Shown in pieces: positions 20,965 to 30,863 of a stretch of 64,000 bases of DNA. The DNA comes from Mycobacterium celatum. Lineage in GTDB: Bacteria; Actinomycetota; Actinomycetes; Mycobacteriales; Mycobacteriaceae. Position 1 is the stretch's first letter. Every line of letters starts with the position of its first letter. A model generated the notes under the pieces. It was not told the origin of the DNA. It did not search any database and saw only the letters and a program-made list of their open reading frames with translations. Location of the stretch: the NCBI RefSeq assembly GCF_002101595.1, contig NZ_LQOM01000024.1, forward strand, positions 62,001-126,000. The letters are read 5' to 3'. The position numbers and the translations under genes were made by a program.

Positions 20965-21546
20965 TCAGCCGCCTGCGGGTTCCAGGGTTGCCAGCGCGTA
21001 CTCGCTGATGGCGATCAGCGCGTCGGTGGCCGACCGGCGATCGCGGGCATCGATGTTGATGATCGGGATGTGCTCGGGCAACGTCAGCGCCTTGCGCACC
21101 TCGGCAACGGGATACCTTGGGGCGCCCTCGAATTCGTTGACCGCGATGAGGAACGGCAGGTTGCGGTGCTCGAAGAAGTCGACCGCGGCGAAGCTGTCCT
21201 GCAGGCGGCGGCAGTCGACCAGGATGATCGCGCCGATGGCGCCGCGCACCAGGTCGTCCCACATGAACCAGAACCGCCGCTGCCCCGGAGTGCCGAACAG
21301 ATAGAGCACTAGATCCTCGTAGAGGGTGATCCGGCCGAAGTCCATTGCCACCGTCGTGGTCCGCTTGTCCGGGGTGGCCTCCAGCATGTCCACCCCTGCC
21401 GAGGCGTCGGTGACCATCGCCTCGGTGCGCAGCGGCATGATTTCCGACACCGCGCCCACAAAGGTTGTCTTGCCGGCGCCGAACCCGCCCGCGATGACGA
21501 TCTTCGTCGAGGCGGTTTCCCGCGCCTCAGAGCGCTCGTAAGCCAC
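20965..21546 (-). CDS. mfpB: Conservon GTP-binding protein (MfpB-like)
   Basis: A small GTPase (193 aa), last gene of the conservon. GGFGAGKTTFVGA is the P-loop, FGRITLYEDLVLYLFGTPGQRRFWFMW the switch region with the G3-like FGTPGQ, AIILVDCRR the next strand, and VNEF the likely base-specificity loop. The family consists of prokaryotic Ras-like ATP/GTP-binding proteins that work with the roadblock, DUF742 and kinase partners. In mycobacteria it cooperates with the pentapeptide protein MfpA in fluoroquinolone tolerance, but no mfpA is present here. It overlaps the upstream gene by 20 bp. Confidence 0.9.
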   Translation of the reverse strand: MAYERSEARETASTKIVIAGGFGAGKTTFVGAVSEIMPLRTEAMVTDASAGVDMLEATPDKRTTTVAMDFGRITLYEDLVLYLFGTPGQRRFWFMWDDLVRGAIGAIILVDCRRLQDSFAAVDFFEHRNLPFLIAVNEFEGAPRYPVAEVRKALTLPEHIPIINIDARDRRSATDALIAISEYALATLEPAGG

Positions 21547-21901
21547 GCAGCGTCCTTCCTATGAGTTCGCGGCGTTCATCGCGGGTGGAACGCTCATTCA
21601 AGGTCCGGCTCACCTGAAGGTAGCCCGAAGTCACCAAGTCGCCGACCAGGACGCGCGTGACACCGAGCGGCAAATCCAGCCGGGCAGAGATCTCCGCAAC
21701 CGAGGGACTCTTGATGCACAGTTGGACGATCTTGCCTCGCAAGTCGCTGGCAGGCCATTTGTGAAACAATGCCGACTGCAGCGTCTGCACCGGCGCTTCC
21801 ATGGGAAGGTCGACGGTGGTGTCGGTCCGCCCGGCCGTGAGGGTGTACGGGCGGACAAGGCTCGCCTCAGTCGCGGGCGGCGGCGGCTCGGGTCTTTCCA
21901 T
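21527..21901 (-). CDS. DUF742 conservon protein
   Basis: A 124-aa cytosolic protein. The N-terminal VRPYTLTAGRT is the hallmark of DUF742. The rest (IVQLCIKSPSVAEISARLDLPLGVTRVLVGDLVTSGYL) is a winged-helix-like fold. It is the third member of actinobacterial conservons; the partner GTPase overlaps its 3' end by 20 bp. Probably an adaptor between the roadblock regulator and the GTPase. Confidence 0.9.
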   Translation of the reverse strand: MERPEPPPPATEASLVRPYTLTAGRTDTTVDLPMEAPVQTLQSALFHKWPASDLRGKIVQLCIKSPSVAEISARLDLPLGVTRVLVGDLVTSGYLQVSRTLNERSTRDERRELIGRTLRGLRAL

Positions 21902-21918
21902 CGCGGCTCACGACTGCT

Positions 21919-22350
21919 TCACGAGGGCTGGGGAGCTCGCCGGGACGACTGCACGACGCCGCCAACCCGTTCGACAAGGACCGCCATCTCGTATCCGATC
22001 TGGCCGATATCGCACGACGTCGAGGCCAGTGTGGCCAGATGCGAGCCGTCGCCGACCCGCATCAGCAGCAGGTAGCCGTTCTGCATTTCCACCACCGACT
22101 GCAGCACCTGGCCGCCATCGAACAGTTGCGCGGCGCCGGTGGCCAGGCTGGCCAGGCCGGACGCCACCGCGGCCAACTGGTCGGCCCGGTCGGGCGGCAG
22201 ATGCTCGCTGGCGGCGATCAGCAGGCCGTCCACGGACACCAGCACCGCATGTGACACCCCGGGCACGTCACGGGCGAAGTTCGACACCAGCCAGTCCAGC
22301 GAGTTGTCGTGTGACTGGCGCGACGGCTCGGGCGGAAAGGGCGAGCTCAT
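21919..22350 (-). CDS. Roadblock/LC7 conservon regulator
   Basis: A roadblock/LC7-fold protein (143 aa): [34 protein letters not shown], then [19 protein letters not shown] and [19 protein letters not shown]. Such proteins act as GTPase-activating or scaffolding partners of the conservon GTPase. The start overlaps the kinase stop (ATGA). It resembles Rv3364c. Confidence 0.92.
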   Translation of the reverse strand: MSSPFPPEPSRQSHDNSLDWLVSNFARDVPGVSHAVLVSVDGLLIAASEHLPPDRADQLAAVASGLASLATGAAQLFDGGQVLQSVVEMQNGYLLLMRVGDGSHLATLASTSCDIGQIGYEMAVLVERVGGVVQSSRRAPQPS

Positions 22351-25100
22351 TCGTGATCAGGTCCTTGATTTGTCTCGCGGGCGTGCGACCGTCCGGCCCG
22401 CACGCCGCCGAAGTGGCTGCTGATGGAAGCGCGGATCGCTTCGGGGTCCGGGGCTTGGTGCCGGCCGGAACCAAATCCGCCGTTCGATGCTACCCCGTTG
22501 TCCTCGTCGGCCCGGCGGTGCGCTGCACCGTTGACGCGGTCGCCGGACGGCTCGGGGGTTGCGCCGCCGGGTACCAGTCGCGCGCCGGGTTCACGCACCG
22601 GCAGACCCGTTTCGGTATGCGCGGAGACCGGCACGTTCTCCACCTCGGCGGCAGCCGACCAGCCGCGGTCCCACACCGTCTGCCAGTCCAGGTCGGCGCT
22701 GTGCGCCAACTCGTGCGGGTCGACCAGCCACTCGGAGAGCATTCGCTGGTAGATCAAATCCTCGGGTTCGGCTGGCTTGCTTGACGGCGCGGGCGGCTCG
22801 GCAGGCCAGTACTCGTCGGTCTCCGCGGTGGCGGGCTCGGCAGCGTCGGGCTCAACCCGCGACCGCGACGAGAAGAACGACGACGTATTCGAAACCGGTT
22901 GTGCCGCAGGCGGTTCGGCGTACGACTGGTCCTGCTTCTCCCGCCACGGCTGGGGCTGCTCGGGTGGCGGCGGTTGGACCGGACGGACCGGAGCGCCGGT
23001 GATGCCGCTGGAGCCCGGGGTGCGCCGCGGCAACAAGCTGGCCGGTGCTTCGGGCGGGTGCGACCCGTTGCGCTCGGCGGGTTCGGGCGGGGCGGCGAAC
23101 TCGGCGGAGTCGTCGTAGTCCGCGGCTACCACCGCCTCCTCGACCGTGGCCATCCGCCGCTGCGCCGGGGCCGGTCGCGGCCCGGCGTGGTCGTCTGCGC
23201 CCGCCAGCACCGCCGGCGGCAGGTACACCTCGGCCGTCGTACCCGGACGGTGCCCGTCGCGCGAGGAACTGCGCAGCCGCACCCGGATCCCGTGCCGGTC
23301 GGCCAGCCGGCCGACCACGAACAGGCCCATGTGGCGCGCGTTGTCCGGGGTGACCTCGCCACCGGCGCGCAGCCGCATGTTGGCGATGCGCCGGTCCCCC
23401 CCGGTCATGCCCAGGCCGGCGTCGACGACCTGGATGAGCACGCCGCCGTCGTTGCGCCGCGTGGCGGACACCCGCACCGGTGACATCGGCGGCGAATAGC
23501 GCAGCGCATTGTCGATCAGCTCGGCGAGCAAGTGGACGATGTCGCCGGCAGCGGTACCGCGGACCGTGCTGTCGGGCACGGTCGGCGTCTCGACCCGGCG
23601 ATAGTCCTCCACCTCGGAGGTGGCGGCGTTGATCACCGTCGACAGTGGCTGAGGTGCGCGCTGGTCGCCCCGGGAGGACTGCGCGCCGGCCAGTACCAGC
23701 AGGTTGGCCCCGATGCGGCGCATCCGGGCGGCCAGGTGGTCGAGCCGGAACAGGCTGTCCAGCCGCTCCGGGTCCTGCTCGTTGCGCTCCAGACGGTCGA
23801 TCAGCGACAGCTGCTGGTCGACCAGCGAGCGGTTGCGCCGCGACATGGTCTCGAACATGTCGTTGACCAGCAGCCGCAGCCGGGCCTCGTCGCCGGCCAG
23901 CAGCAGCGCCTGGGTGTGTAGTTCGTCGACCGCGTGGGCGACCTGGCCGATCTCCTCGCTGGTGTAGACCGGCAGCGGTTCGGGGGCGCGCTCGTCGCCG
24001 GCCCGCACCCGGGCGATCTCACGCTCGAGGTCTTGGTGGGCGACCTTGAGGGCGCCGTCGCGCAGCACCCGCAGCGGCTGGATCAGCGAGCGCGCCACCA
24101 GCAGCACGATCACCAGTGCGGCCACGATGGCGGCCAGCACCAGCACGGTGTCGCGGATCGCGGCGTCGCGTCGGTCCTTGGCCCGGTCCTCGACTGCCTT
24201 GGTCACCGACGAGGTGGTGTCCTTGATGATTTGCGCGGCGATCGCGTCGGTGGTCTGGATCGACCGCAGCAGCGCCGGGTTGTTCACCAGCAGGCTGGCC
24301 GGGTCGGACATGACCGCCATCCGGGTCACCATCTGCTGCTGCAGCTTCTTGGCCTCCGGCGAGCCGACCCCCAGGACCTCCGCCATCCCGAACAGCGTCG
24401 ACGGCTCGGTGCCCGCCAGGGTCATCATCGAGGTGCGCAGCTCCGGCTCGGGCAGGTCCCCGCCGCGGGTCACCAGCAGCTGCTGCATCATCATCTGGCC
24501 GCGGGCCCCGATAGCCCGGCTCAATCCCTGTGCGGCGGCGCGGATCTTCTCGTTGTCGACGCGCACCGACCCGTCGATGGCGTTCTCAGCAGTGAGCAGG
24601 ATGGGCGCGTAGCTGGTCACCCGGTCGCGCAAACCGATGCCGTTCGAGGCGACCTTGTCCAGCAACGCCTGGCCCCCGTTGAGCAGCACGCCGAGCCCGT
24701 TGCGCACGTCGGGGGCGACGTCGGTGTCCGCCAGCCGCGACTGCAGCTCGTATTTGCGGGCCTCGTAGTTTTTCTTCGCACCCTCGACGTCGCCGCCGTT
24801 GGACGCCGACAACAACGCCACATCGAGGGCCGACATGTATTTGGTAATGGCCGGAACGACTTCGGCGCGGTCGGCGGCCAACCGAAGCTGGCTGGCCTCG
24901 TTCAGCGCGCCATAGATGCGCAATCCGCCGAAAACCATTGCCAGTATCAGCGGCACCGCGACAATCGCGACGACTTTCCATCGGACCGGCCAATTGCGCA
25001 ACGACCATGTCGGGGGCCGTTTCGCCGGTGCGGCAGGGGCTTCCGGGGTTTCGTCTATAGCCGGCGACACCGCCCGAGTCGGGCGGGCAAACATGGTCAC
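22347..25100 (-). CDS. Conservon sensor histidine-kinase-like protein
   Basis: A 917-aa membrane sensor leading the conservon. Helix 1 at about residues 42-62, an extracytoplasmic nitrate/nitrite-sensor-like helical region (about 65-310), helix 2 near 312-332 ([21 protein letters not shown]), a HAMP-like linker, then a HATPase domain near 540-660 with [12 protein letters not shown] (N box), DAGLGM (G1) and [21 protein letters not shown] (G2). There is no clear phospho-acceptor His box, as is usual for this group. A Pro/Glu-rich tail of about 240 residues follows. Start GTG 25100 or ATG 25094. A 253-bp region with the promoter separates it from divergent trmL. Confidence 0.9.
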   Translation of the reverse strand: MTMFARPTRAVSPAIDETPEAPAAPAKRPPTWSLRNWPVRWKVVAIVAVPLILAMVFGGLRIYGALNEASQLRLAADRAEVVPAITKYMSALDVALLSASNGGDVEGAKKNYEARKYELQSRLADTDVAPDVRNGLGVLLNGGQALLDKVASNGIGLRDRVTSYAPILLTAENAIDGSVRVDNEKIRAAAQGLSRAIGARGQMMMQQLLVTRGGDLPEPELRTSMMTLAGTEPSTLFGMAEVLGVGSPEAKKLQQQMVTRMAVMSDPASLLVNNPALLRSIQTTDAIAAQIIKDTTSSVTKAVEDRAKDRRDAAIRDTVLVLAAIVAALVIVLLVARSLIQPLRVLRDGALKVAHQDLEREIARVRAGDERAPEPLPVYTSEEIGQVAHAVDELHTQALLLAGDEARLRLLVNDMFETMSRRNRSLVDQQLSLIDRLERNEQDPERLDSLFRLDHLAARMRRIGANLLVLAGAQSSRGDQRAPQPLSTVINAATSEVEDYRRVETPTVPDSTVRGTAAGDIVHLLAELIDNALRYSPPMSPVRVSATRRNDGGVLIQVVDAGLGMTGGDRRIANMRLRAGGEVTPDNARHMGLFVVGRLADRHGIRVRLRSSSRDGHRPGTTAEVYLPPAVLAGADDHAGPRPAPAQRRMATVEEAVVAADYDDSAEFAAPPEPAERNGSHPPEAPASLLPRRTPGSSGITGAPVRPVQPPPPEQPQPWREKQDQSYAEPPAAQPVSNTSSFFSSRSRVEPDAAEPATAETDEYWPAEPPAPSSKPAEPEDLIYQRMLSEWLVDPHELAHSADLDWQTVWDRGWSAAAEVENVPVSAHTETGLPVREPGARLVPGGATPEPSGDRVNGAAHRRADEDNGVASNGGFGSGRHQAPDPEAIRASISSHFGGVRAGRSHARETNQGPDHE

Positions 25101-25353
25101 CGGACCGCGGTCGTGCTACCGACCGCTCCGCTGATATGCAGTGTTCGCGCGTCGTTCATAAGGCTTCCTGCTAATTGCACCCGTGCCGAGGGCAGACGGG
25201 CGAGCGATATGCGCCTGGCAATTCGACGAGTATGACAGCCTGCGGCCACAGTGACCATAATTCTTACTGAACAGACAGAGTTCGCCGGACCGTGCCAGAC
25301 GCCGCAAAGGATAGCTGAGCAAATTGGTGACGGACAACTGCGATGATCGTCAG

Positions 25354-25815
25354 ATGTTCCGGCTGTTGTTTTACTCGCCGCGGATAGCGCCTAACACCGG
25401 CAATGCGATCCGTACCGCGGCGGCCACCGGCTGCGAGCTCCATCTGGTCGAGCCGCTGGGCTTCGACCTGTCCGAACCCAAGCTGCGCCGAGCCGGGCTG
25501 GATTATCACGACCTGGCGTCGGTCACCGTGCACGCGTCGTTGGACGCGGCCTGGGACGCGTTGGCGCCGCGGCGGGTGTTCGCGTTCACCGCCCACGCGA
25601 CGACGTTGTTCACCGACGTGCGGTATCAGGCCGGCGACGTGTTGATGTTCGGGCCGGAGCCCACCGGGCTGGATGCCGCGACGCTGGCCGACGCGCACAT
25701 CACCGAGCCGGTCCGCATCCCGATGCTGGCAGGGCGACGGTCATTGAACCTGTCGAATGCCGCCGCGATCGCCGTCTACGAAGCGTGGCGCCAGCACGGG
25801 TTCAGTGGGGCGTGA
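25354..25815 (+). CDS. trmL: tRNA (cytidine/uridine-2'-O)-methyltransferase
   Basis: A SPOUT-fold RNA methyltransferase (153 aa), called spoU in mycobacteria. The order FYSPRIAPNTGNAIRTAAATGCELHLV, FGPEPTGLD and MLAGRRSLNLSNAAAIAVYEAWRQ matches TrmL, which 2'-O-methylates the wobble base of tRNA-Leu using SAM through a knotted C-terminal site. ATG 25354 gives the compact family length; a longer frame from 25324 adds ten unconserved residues. It is followed by palindrome C. Confidence 0.93.
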   Translation: MFRLLFYSPRIAPNTGNAIRTAAATGCELHLVEPLGFDLSEPKLRRAGLDYHDLASVTVHASLDAAWDALAPRRVFAFTAHATTLFTDVRYQAGDVLMFGPEPTGLDAATLADAHITEPVRIPMLAGRRSLNLSNAAAIAVYEAWRQHGFSGA

Positions 25816-25820
25816 GCGTC

Positions 25821-25879
25821 GTGTGGCCACTTAATGCACGCTTTGTGTCCCGAACCGTGACATAACTGGCCACTCGGCG
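25821..25879. repeat. Intergenic palindrome C (GCCGAGTGGCCA family)
   Basis: The right arm, read on the minus strand, is CGCCGAGTGGCCAGTTATGT+CACG. The left arm is GTGTGGCCACTTAATGCACG. Pairing is interrupted at four or five positions. It lies between convergent trmL and the nitroreductase, and 22 of its bases match palindrome B almost exactly. The shared sequence outside perfect pairing argues for common descent. Confidence 0.75.
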
Positions 25880-25885
25880 AGAGGT

Positions 25886-26527
25886 TTACCAGCTGTTCCA
25901 GTGTGTGAGCTGCTCGGCGGGCAGCCGCTTGGCCGGCTTGAAGTCGGTGCCCTTGGTGTAGGCGATCGGGAACAACCCGCCTTGGCTGTACTCGTCGAAG
26001 GGGATGCCGAGCACCTCGGCGGCCTGCTTTTCGCCGTCGCCGACCAGATGCAGCGTCGTCCACGCCGAACCCAGTCCGCGCGAGCGCAACGCCAGCATGA
26101 AACTCCACACCGCGGGTAGGAGCGATCCCCAGAACGACGCGCTCATCCCGGCGGGCGAATTGTCCGGCCGCCCTTGCAGACACGGGACGAGCATCACCGG
26201 CACCTCGTGGAAGTGCTCGTTGAGATACTTGGCCGACTCGTACACCAGCGGCCGGCGTTCGTCGCGACTGTCGCCGTACTGAGGCTTGGGCAGGTCGAGG
26301 TACGCGGTCGCGTTGGCGCGGTAGATATCGGCCAGCGCCTTCTTCTTGTCAGGGTCGTCGACGAACACCCACTGCCAGCCCTGGGCGTTGGAACCCGTCG
26401 GTGCCTGCAGAGCCAATTCGAGGCATTCCATCAACACCTCCCGCGGCACCGGCTTCTCCAGGTCAAGCCGTTTCCGGACCGAGCGGGTGGTGGTGAGGAC
26501 TTCGTCGAAGGACAAATTCAGGGTCAT
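25886..26527 (-). CDS. Nitroreductase-family oxidoreductase
   Basis: An FMN-dependent nitroreductase-fold protein (213 aa) close to Rv3368c. TRSVRKRLDLEKPVP holds the FMN-binding Arg pair, ALQAPTGSNAQGWQW the FMN/quinone loop, SFMLALRSRGLGSAWTTLHL the helix plus phosphate-binding segment, and the C-terminus ends THWNSW. It probably uses NAD(P)H to reduce quinones or nitro compounds in the cytosol. Physiological substrate unknown. Confidence 0.9.
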   Translation of the reverse strand: MTLNLSFDEVLTTTRSVRKRLDLEKPVPREVLMECLELALQAPTGSNAQGWQWVFVDDPDKKKALADIYRANATAYLDLPKPQYGDSRDERRPLVYESAKYLNEHFHEVPVMLVPCLQGRPDNSPAGMSASFWGSLLPAVWSFMLALRSRGLGSAWTTLHLVGDGEKQAAEVLGIPFDEYSQGGLFPIAYTKGTDFKPAKRLPAEQLTHWNSW

Positions 26528-26547
26528 GTAGCGAGACTATCTTTCTG

Positions 26548-26612
26548 CCGCGAGCGTGCGTGTTCCCGGTCGACACGCCGGGTCGAAACCCGGTTTTGCG
26601 CACGCTCGGCGC
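26548..26612. repeat. Intergenic palindrome D (GACGCAAAA-related)
   Basis: Outer arms CGAGCGTGCG (26551-26560) and CGCACGCTCG (26599-26608), with a nested CCGGGT/ACCCGG hairpin. On the minus strand it has CGAGC at 1-5, GCAAAA at 10-15 and CGGCGTGTC at 29-37, the same offsets as palindrome I. It follows the dnaE2 stop by 9 bp and precedes the nitroreductase start. Confidence 0.75.
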
Positions 26613-26620
26613 AAAAGGCG

Positions 26621-29600
26621 TCAGCGGAAGTCGCGGGACTTCGAGGCCATTCTCAGGGTGAGCTTGCCCAGCCGCTCGGCCACGACAGTGACTGCGCCGC
26701 TGGCGTTTTGGACCTGGCCGCGGACCAGTAGCGCCGATGCCGTCTGCGCCAGCTTGCGGTGCCGCGCCCACACCCCCGGCGTGCAGAGCACGTTGACCAT
26801 GCCGGTCTCGTCCTCGAGGTTGAGAAACGTCACTCCCTGAGCCGTCGCCGGCCGCTGCCGATGGGTCACCGCGCCGGCGATCAGCACCCTGTCGCCGTCG
26901 GGCACGCTGGTCAGCTTCTCGGCGGCCAGCACCCCCATCGCGTCCAGGTCCTCGCGCAGGAACTGGGTCGGGTAGCTGTCCGGGGAGATGCCGGTGGCCC
27001 ACACGTCGGCGGCGGCCAGCTCCAGCTCGCTCATCCCCGGGAGTTCCGGGATGTGCGACGACGAGCCCACCCCGGGTAACCGGTCCGGCCGTTGGGTGGC
27101 CGCCGCCCCCGCCGCCCACAGCGCCTCCCGCCGCGACATCCCGAAGCAGGACAGCGCCCCCGCGGTGGCCAGCGCCTCGGTCTGGGGCACGCTCAGCTGC
27201 ACCCGACTCGTCAGATCCAGCAGAGAAGCGAACGGCCCATTGGCTTTTCGCTCCTCGACCAGTTTCTCGGCCAGGTCGTCGCCGATATGACGCACACTGC
27301 CCAGCCCGAGCCGCACCTCTGTTCCCGCGTTCTCCAGGGTGGCGTGCGCCAGGCTGGCGTTGACGTCGGGACCGTGCACCGCCACCCCGTGCCGGCGGGC
27401 ATCGGCCACCAGCGACTGCGGCGAATAGAAACCCATCGGCTGGGCCCGTAGCAGCGCCGCGCAGAACGCCGCCGGGTGGTGCAGCTTGAACCACGACGAG
27501 TAGAACACCAGCGACGCGAAACTCAGCGCGTGGCTTTCCGGAAAACCGAAATTGGCGAAGGCTTCCAGCTTTTCGTACACCCGGTCGATCACTTCGTCGG
27601 GTGCGCCGTGCAGCGCGCGCATGCCGTCGTAGAACCGGCCGCGCAGCCGTCGCATCCGTTCGGCCGAGCGCTTGGAGCCCATGGCCCGGCGCAGCTGGTC
27701 GGCCTCGGCGGCGGAGAACCCGGCGCAGTCCACCGCGAGCTGCATCAGCTGCTCCTGAAACAGCGGCACGCCAAGGGTTTTCCGCAACGCCGTCTCCATC
27801 GAGGGATGGTCGTAGACGACCGGGTCGACGTCGTTGCGCCGGCGGATGTAGGGATGCACCGAGCCGCCCTGGATGGGCCCGGGGCGGATCAGCGCGACCT
27901 CGACCACCAGGTCGTAGAACTCGCGCGGTTTCAGTCTCGGCAGGGTGGCCATCTGTGCGCGCGACTCCACCTGGAACACCCCGACGGAATCGGCGCGGGC
28001 CAGCATCTCGTAGACCGCGGGCTCTGTCAGGTCCAGCTTGGCCAGGTCCACCTCGACGCCCTTGTGCTCGGCCACCAGGTCGATCGCGTAGTGCAGCGCG
28101 GAGAGCATGCCCAGGCCGAGCAGGTCGAACTTCACCAAACCGATTGCCGCACAGTCGTCTTTGTCCCACTGCAACACGCTGCGGTTTTCCATCCGGGCCC
28201 ACTCCACCGGGCACACGTCGGCGATCGGGCGATCGCAGATCACCATGCCGCCCGAGTGAATACCCATGTGCCGCGGCAGATTGGCAATCTGGGTGGCCAG
28301 GTCGATCACCTGCTCGGGGATATCTTCCACATCCGGGGAATCGGCCAACCCGTTCCAGCGGCTGATCTGCTTACTCCACGCGTCCTGCTGGCCTTGCGAA
28401 AACCCGAGCGCACGGGCCATGTCGCGCACCGCGATTCGCCCTCGATAGGTGATGACGTTGGCGACCTGCGCGGCGTAGTCACGGCCGTATTTGTCGTAGA
28501 CGTACTGGATGACTTTTTCGCGCTGATCCGACTCGATGTCGATGTCGATGTCCGGCGGCCCGTCGCGCACCGGCGACAGGAAGCGCTCGAACAGCAACTC
28601 GTTGGCCACCGGGTCGACGGCAGTGACACCGAGCGCGTAGCAGACCGCCGAGTTGGCCGCCGAGCCGCGGCCCTGACACAAGATGTTGTTTTCGTGGCAG
28701 AACCGGGTGATGTCGTGCACCACCAGGAAATAGCCCGGGAACTTCAGTTGCTCAATGACTTTCAGCTCGTGCTCGATCTGCGCATAGGCCTTTCGCGCCT
28801 GAGACGGCGGGCCGTAGCGGTTGCGGGCGCCCGCCATGGCGAGGTGCCGCAGCCAGCTGTCTTCCGTGTGCCCGGACGGCACGTCGAACGGCGGCAGCTG
28901 CGGGGCGATCAGCGCCAGGCCGAACGCGCACTGCTCGCCGAGTTCGGCCGCGGCGCTCACCGCCTGGGGATGCCAGGCGAACAGCCTGGCCATCTCCTCA
29001 CCGAAGCGCAGGTGCGAACCTCCCAGCGGGGCAAGCCATCCGGCGGCGTCGTCCAGGGACTGGCGGGCCCGGATTGCGCCCATCGCCATCGCCAGCCGGG
29101 CACGCGACGGCTCGGCGAAATGCGCGCCGGTGGTGGCGACCACGCTGACGCCAAATCGCGGCGCCAGCTCCGCCAACGTGGCGTTGCGCTCGTGGTCGAG
29201 CGGGTGGCCGTGATGGGTCAGCTCGATACTGACCCGGTCGGCACCGAACCGGTCCACCAGATCGGCCAGCGCGTCGGCGGCGGCTTCCGGTCCTTGAGCG
29301 TAAAGAGCCTGCCGCACATGGCCTTTGCGGCAGCCAGTCAGGATGTGCCAGTGCCCGCCCGCCGCTTCGGTCAGAGCGTCGAAGTCGAAGCGCGGCTTGC
29401 CCTTCTCGCCGCCGGCCAGGTGCGCGGCGGCCAGCTGCCGTGACAATCGCCGATAGCCCTCCGCGCCGCGGGCCAGCACCAGCAGATGCGGGCCCGGCGG
29501 ATCGGGCTCCTCGGTGCGTGCGCCTGCGCCCATGGACAGCTCGGCGCCGAACACGGTGGCCATGTCCAATTCCGCGGCGGCCTCGGCGAACCGCACCGCC

Positions 29601-29905
29601 CCGTACAGGCCGTTGTGGTCGGTCAGCGCAATAGCGCGCAGATCCAGCCGCGCCGCCTCCTCCACCAGCTCCTCGGGCGTGCTGGCGCCGTCGAGGAAGC
29701 TGTACGCCGAGTGCGCGTGCAACTCGGCATAGGCGACCGACGAGCCAACCGACCGGCGCTCCCCAGCCGGCTGGTATGCCACACGCTTGCGAGACCACGG
29801 AGCATCATCGGCCGGCCCGCCCGCGGGCGTGCCGGAACGGCGCGGCTTGCCGTCGAGCACCCGCTCCATCTCCGCCCAGCTCGGCGGCCCGTTTCCCCAG
29901 CCCAC
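26621..29905 (-). CDS. dnaE2: Error-prone DNA polymerase III alpha subunit
   Basis: A C-family polymerase (1094 aa) for SOS mutagenesis and lesion bypass, working with ImuA' and ImuB. The N-terminal PHP domain begins AYAELHAHSAYSFLDGAS with AIALTDHNGLYG. The catalytic palm carries GRGSAANSAVCYALG and the metal-binding PDIDIDIES. HMGIHSGGMVI and the HPAAFCAALL segment follow, and the C-terminal OB domain has VLIAGAVTHRQRPATAQGVTFLNLEDETG. I chose GTG 29905: the open frame upstream is antisense to the stress-protein gene, and a LexA box lies 13 bp before this start. Confidence 0.95.
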   Translation of the reverse strand: MGWGNGPPSWAEMERVLDGKPRRSGTPAGGPADDAPWSRKRVAYQPAGERRSVGSSVAYAELHAHSAYSFLDGASTPEELVEEAARLDLRAIALTDHNGLYGAVRFAEAAAELDMATVFGAELSMGAGARTEEPDPPGPHLLVLARGAEGYRRLSRQLAAAHLAGGEKGKPRFDFDALTEAAGGHWHILTGCRKGHVRQALYAQGPEAAADALADLVDRFGADRVSIELTHHGHPLDHERNATLAELAPRFGVSVVATTGAHFAEPSRARLAMAMGAIRARQSLDDAAGWLAPLGGSHLRFGEEMARLFAWHPQAVSAAAELGEQCAFGLALIAPQLPPFDVPSGHTEDSWLRHLAMAGARNRYGPPSQARKAYAQIEHELKVIEQLKFPGYFLVVHDITRFCHENNILCQGRGSAANSAVCYALGVTAVDPVANELLFERFLSPVRDGPPDIDIDIESDQREKVIQYVYDKYGRDYAAQVANVITYRGRIAVRDMARALGFSQGQQDAWSKQISRWNGLADSPDVEDIPEQVIDLATQIANLPRHMGIHSGGMVICDRPIADVCPVEWARMENRSVLQWDKDDCAAIGLVKFDLLGLGMLSALHYAIDLVAEHKGVEVDLAKLDLTEPAVYEMLARADSVGVFQVESRAQMATLPRLKPREFYDLVVEVALIRPGPIQGGSVHPYIRRRNDVDPVVYDHPSMETALRKTLGVPLFQEQLMQLAVDCAGFSAAEADQLRRAMGSKRSAERMRRLRGRFYDGMRALHGAPDEVIDRVYEKLEAFANFGFPESHALSFASLVFYSSWFKLHHPAAFCAALLRAQPMGFYSPQSLVADARRHGVAVHGPDVNASLAHATLENAGTEVRLGLGSVRHIGDDLAEKLVEERKANGPFASLLDLTSRVQLSVPQTEALATAGALSCFGMSRREALWAAGAAATQRPDRLPGVGSSSHIPELPGMSELELAAADVWATGISPDSYPTQFLREDLDAMGVLAAEKLTSVPDGDRVLIAGAVTHRQRPATAQGVTFLNLEDETGMVNVLCTPGVWARHRKLAQTASALLVRGQVQNASGAVTVVAERLGKLTLRMASKSRDFR

Positions 29906-29917
29906 CAGCCAAGCATA

Positions 29918-29933
29918 TCGAACTTGTGTTCGA
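29918..29933. promoter_or_regulatory. SOS box (LexA site) for dnaE2
   Basis: TCGAACTTGTGTTCGA fits the mycobacterial LexA consensus TCGAAC-N4-GTTCGA perfectly at both half-sites. It sits 13 bp upstream of the dnaE2 start, where LexA would block the promoter until RecA-driven cleavage. Confidence 0.93.
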
Positions 29934-29949
29934 CTATGGCGGGCGAGGA

Positions 29950-30813
29950 TCAGGTCCGCGCCACGATCACCGGCGTGCGCGACGCCTGCACGACCGCCAG
30001 GCTGACCGACCCCAGCAGCATCCCCGCGAAGCCGCCCCGGCCGTGACTGCCCACCACAACCAGCTGCGCCGCGCGCGACTGCTCGATCAGCTGGTCGGCC
30101 GGCCGATCGCCCACGACCACCCGGCGCACCGCGACATCGGGGTAGCGCTCCTGCCAGCCCGCCAGCTGCTCCGCGAGCACCCGCTCGCCGTCGGACTGCA
30201 TCGTGGCGAGGTCGATTCCGGGCACGTCGAACAGGCCCGTGTCGTGCCAGGCGTGGACGGCGACGAGCTCCACACCCCGCAACGACGCTTCCTCGAAGGC
30301 CAGCTCCGTCGCGGCATCGGAGACCGGCGAACCGTCGACACCCACAACCACCGGCGAGCCGGCAGAGTGCGTTGCCGGGTCTTCGTCGTGGATGACCGCC
30401 ACCGGGCAATGCGCATGCCGGACCAGGTTGGCGCTGACCGAACCCAGCAGTGTGCGCCGCAACCAGCCATGCCCGCGGCAGCCGACCACGACCATCGCGG
30501 CTTGCTTGCTCAGGTCCACCAGGGTGGGAACGGTGTGCCCGACGACGGTCTCTGCGCCCACCTGCGGCGGGTCGGCCGTGCTCTGCTCGACGATCGCGAA
30601 CGCCTCCTGCAGATGCCGCTGACCCTGTTCCTCCTGCCACTGCATGTATCCCGGCGGTATCGGGGTCTCGGGAAATGTCATCACGACGGGCGGGGCGAGC
30701 ACGTGGACCAAGGTGAGCGCAACGCCACGCATGGCCGCATCGCGGGCCGCCCAGTCCACCGCCACTTTCGACGACGGTGATCCGTCCACACCGACCACGA
30801 TTCCGCGATGCAT
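29950..30813 (-). CDS. Universal stress protein, two UspA domains
   Basis: A tandem UspA protein (287 aa). Each half has the ATP-binding pattern: [19 protein letters not shown] with [34 protein letters not shown], then [18 protein letters not shown] with [24 protein letters not shown]. It resembles the Rv2623/Rv2005c group that binds ATP and slows growth under hypoxia. The start ATG 30813 removes an unconserved 12-residue extension. I see no good DosR box in the 50 bp before divergent otsB. Confidence 0.92.
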   Translation of the reverse strand: MHRGIVVGVDGSPSSKVAVDWAARDAAMRGVALTLVHVLAPPVVMTFPETPIPPGYMQWQEEQGQRHLQEAFAIVEQSTADPPQVGAETVVGHTVPTLVDLSKQAAMVVVGCRGHGWLRRTLLGSVSANLVRHAHCPVAVIHDEDPATHSAGSPVVVGVDGSPVSDAATELAFEEASLRGVELVAVHAWHDTGLFDVPGIDLATMQSDGERVLAEQLAGWQERYPDVAVRRVVVGDRPADQLIEQSRAAQLVVVGSHGRGGFAGMLLGSVSLAVVQASRTPVIVART

Positions 30814-30863
30814 CTCCTCACCTGCTCCCACGCTAAATCGCCGACGCACTTAATGTCATTGGC

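Noticed and set aside
23934..25235. A 433-codon plus-strand frame opposite the conservon kinase
   Set aside because: Antisense shadow with no recognisable domain.
26621..30640. A 1339-codon dnaE2 frame starting at 30640
   Set aside because: The first 245 codons are antisense to the universal stress protein and lack any domain; the LexA box and family length favour GTG 29905.
30813..30863. DosR box upstream of the stress protein
   Set aside because: No GGGACT...AGTCCC-like sequence is present in the gap.
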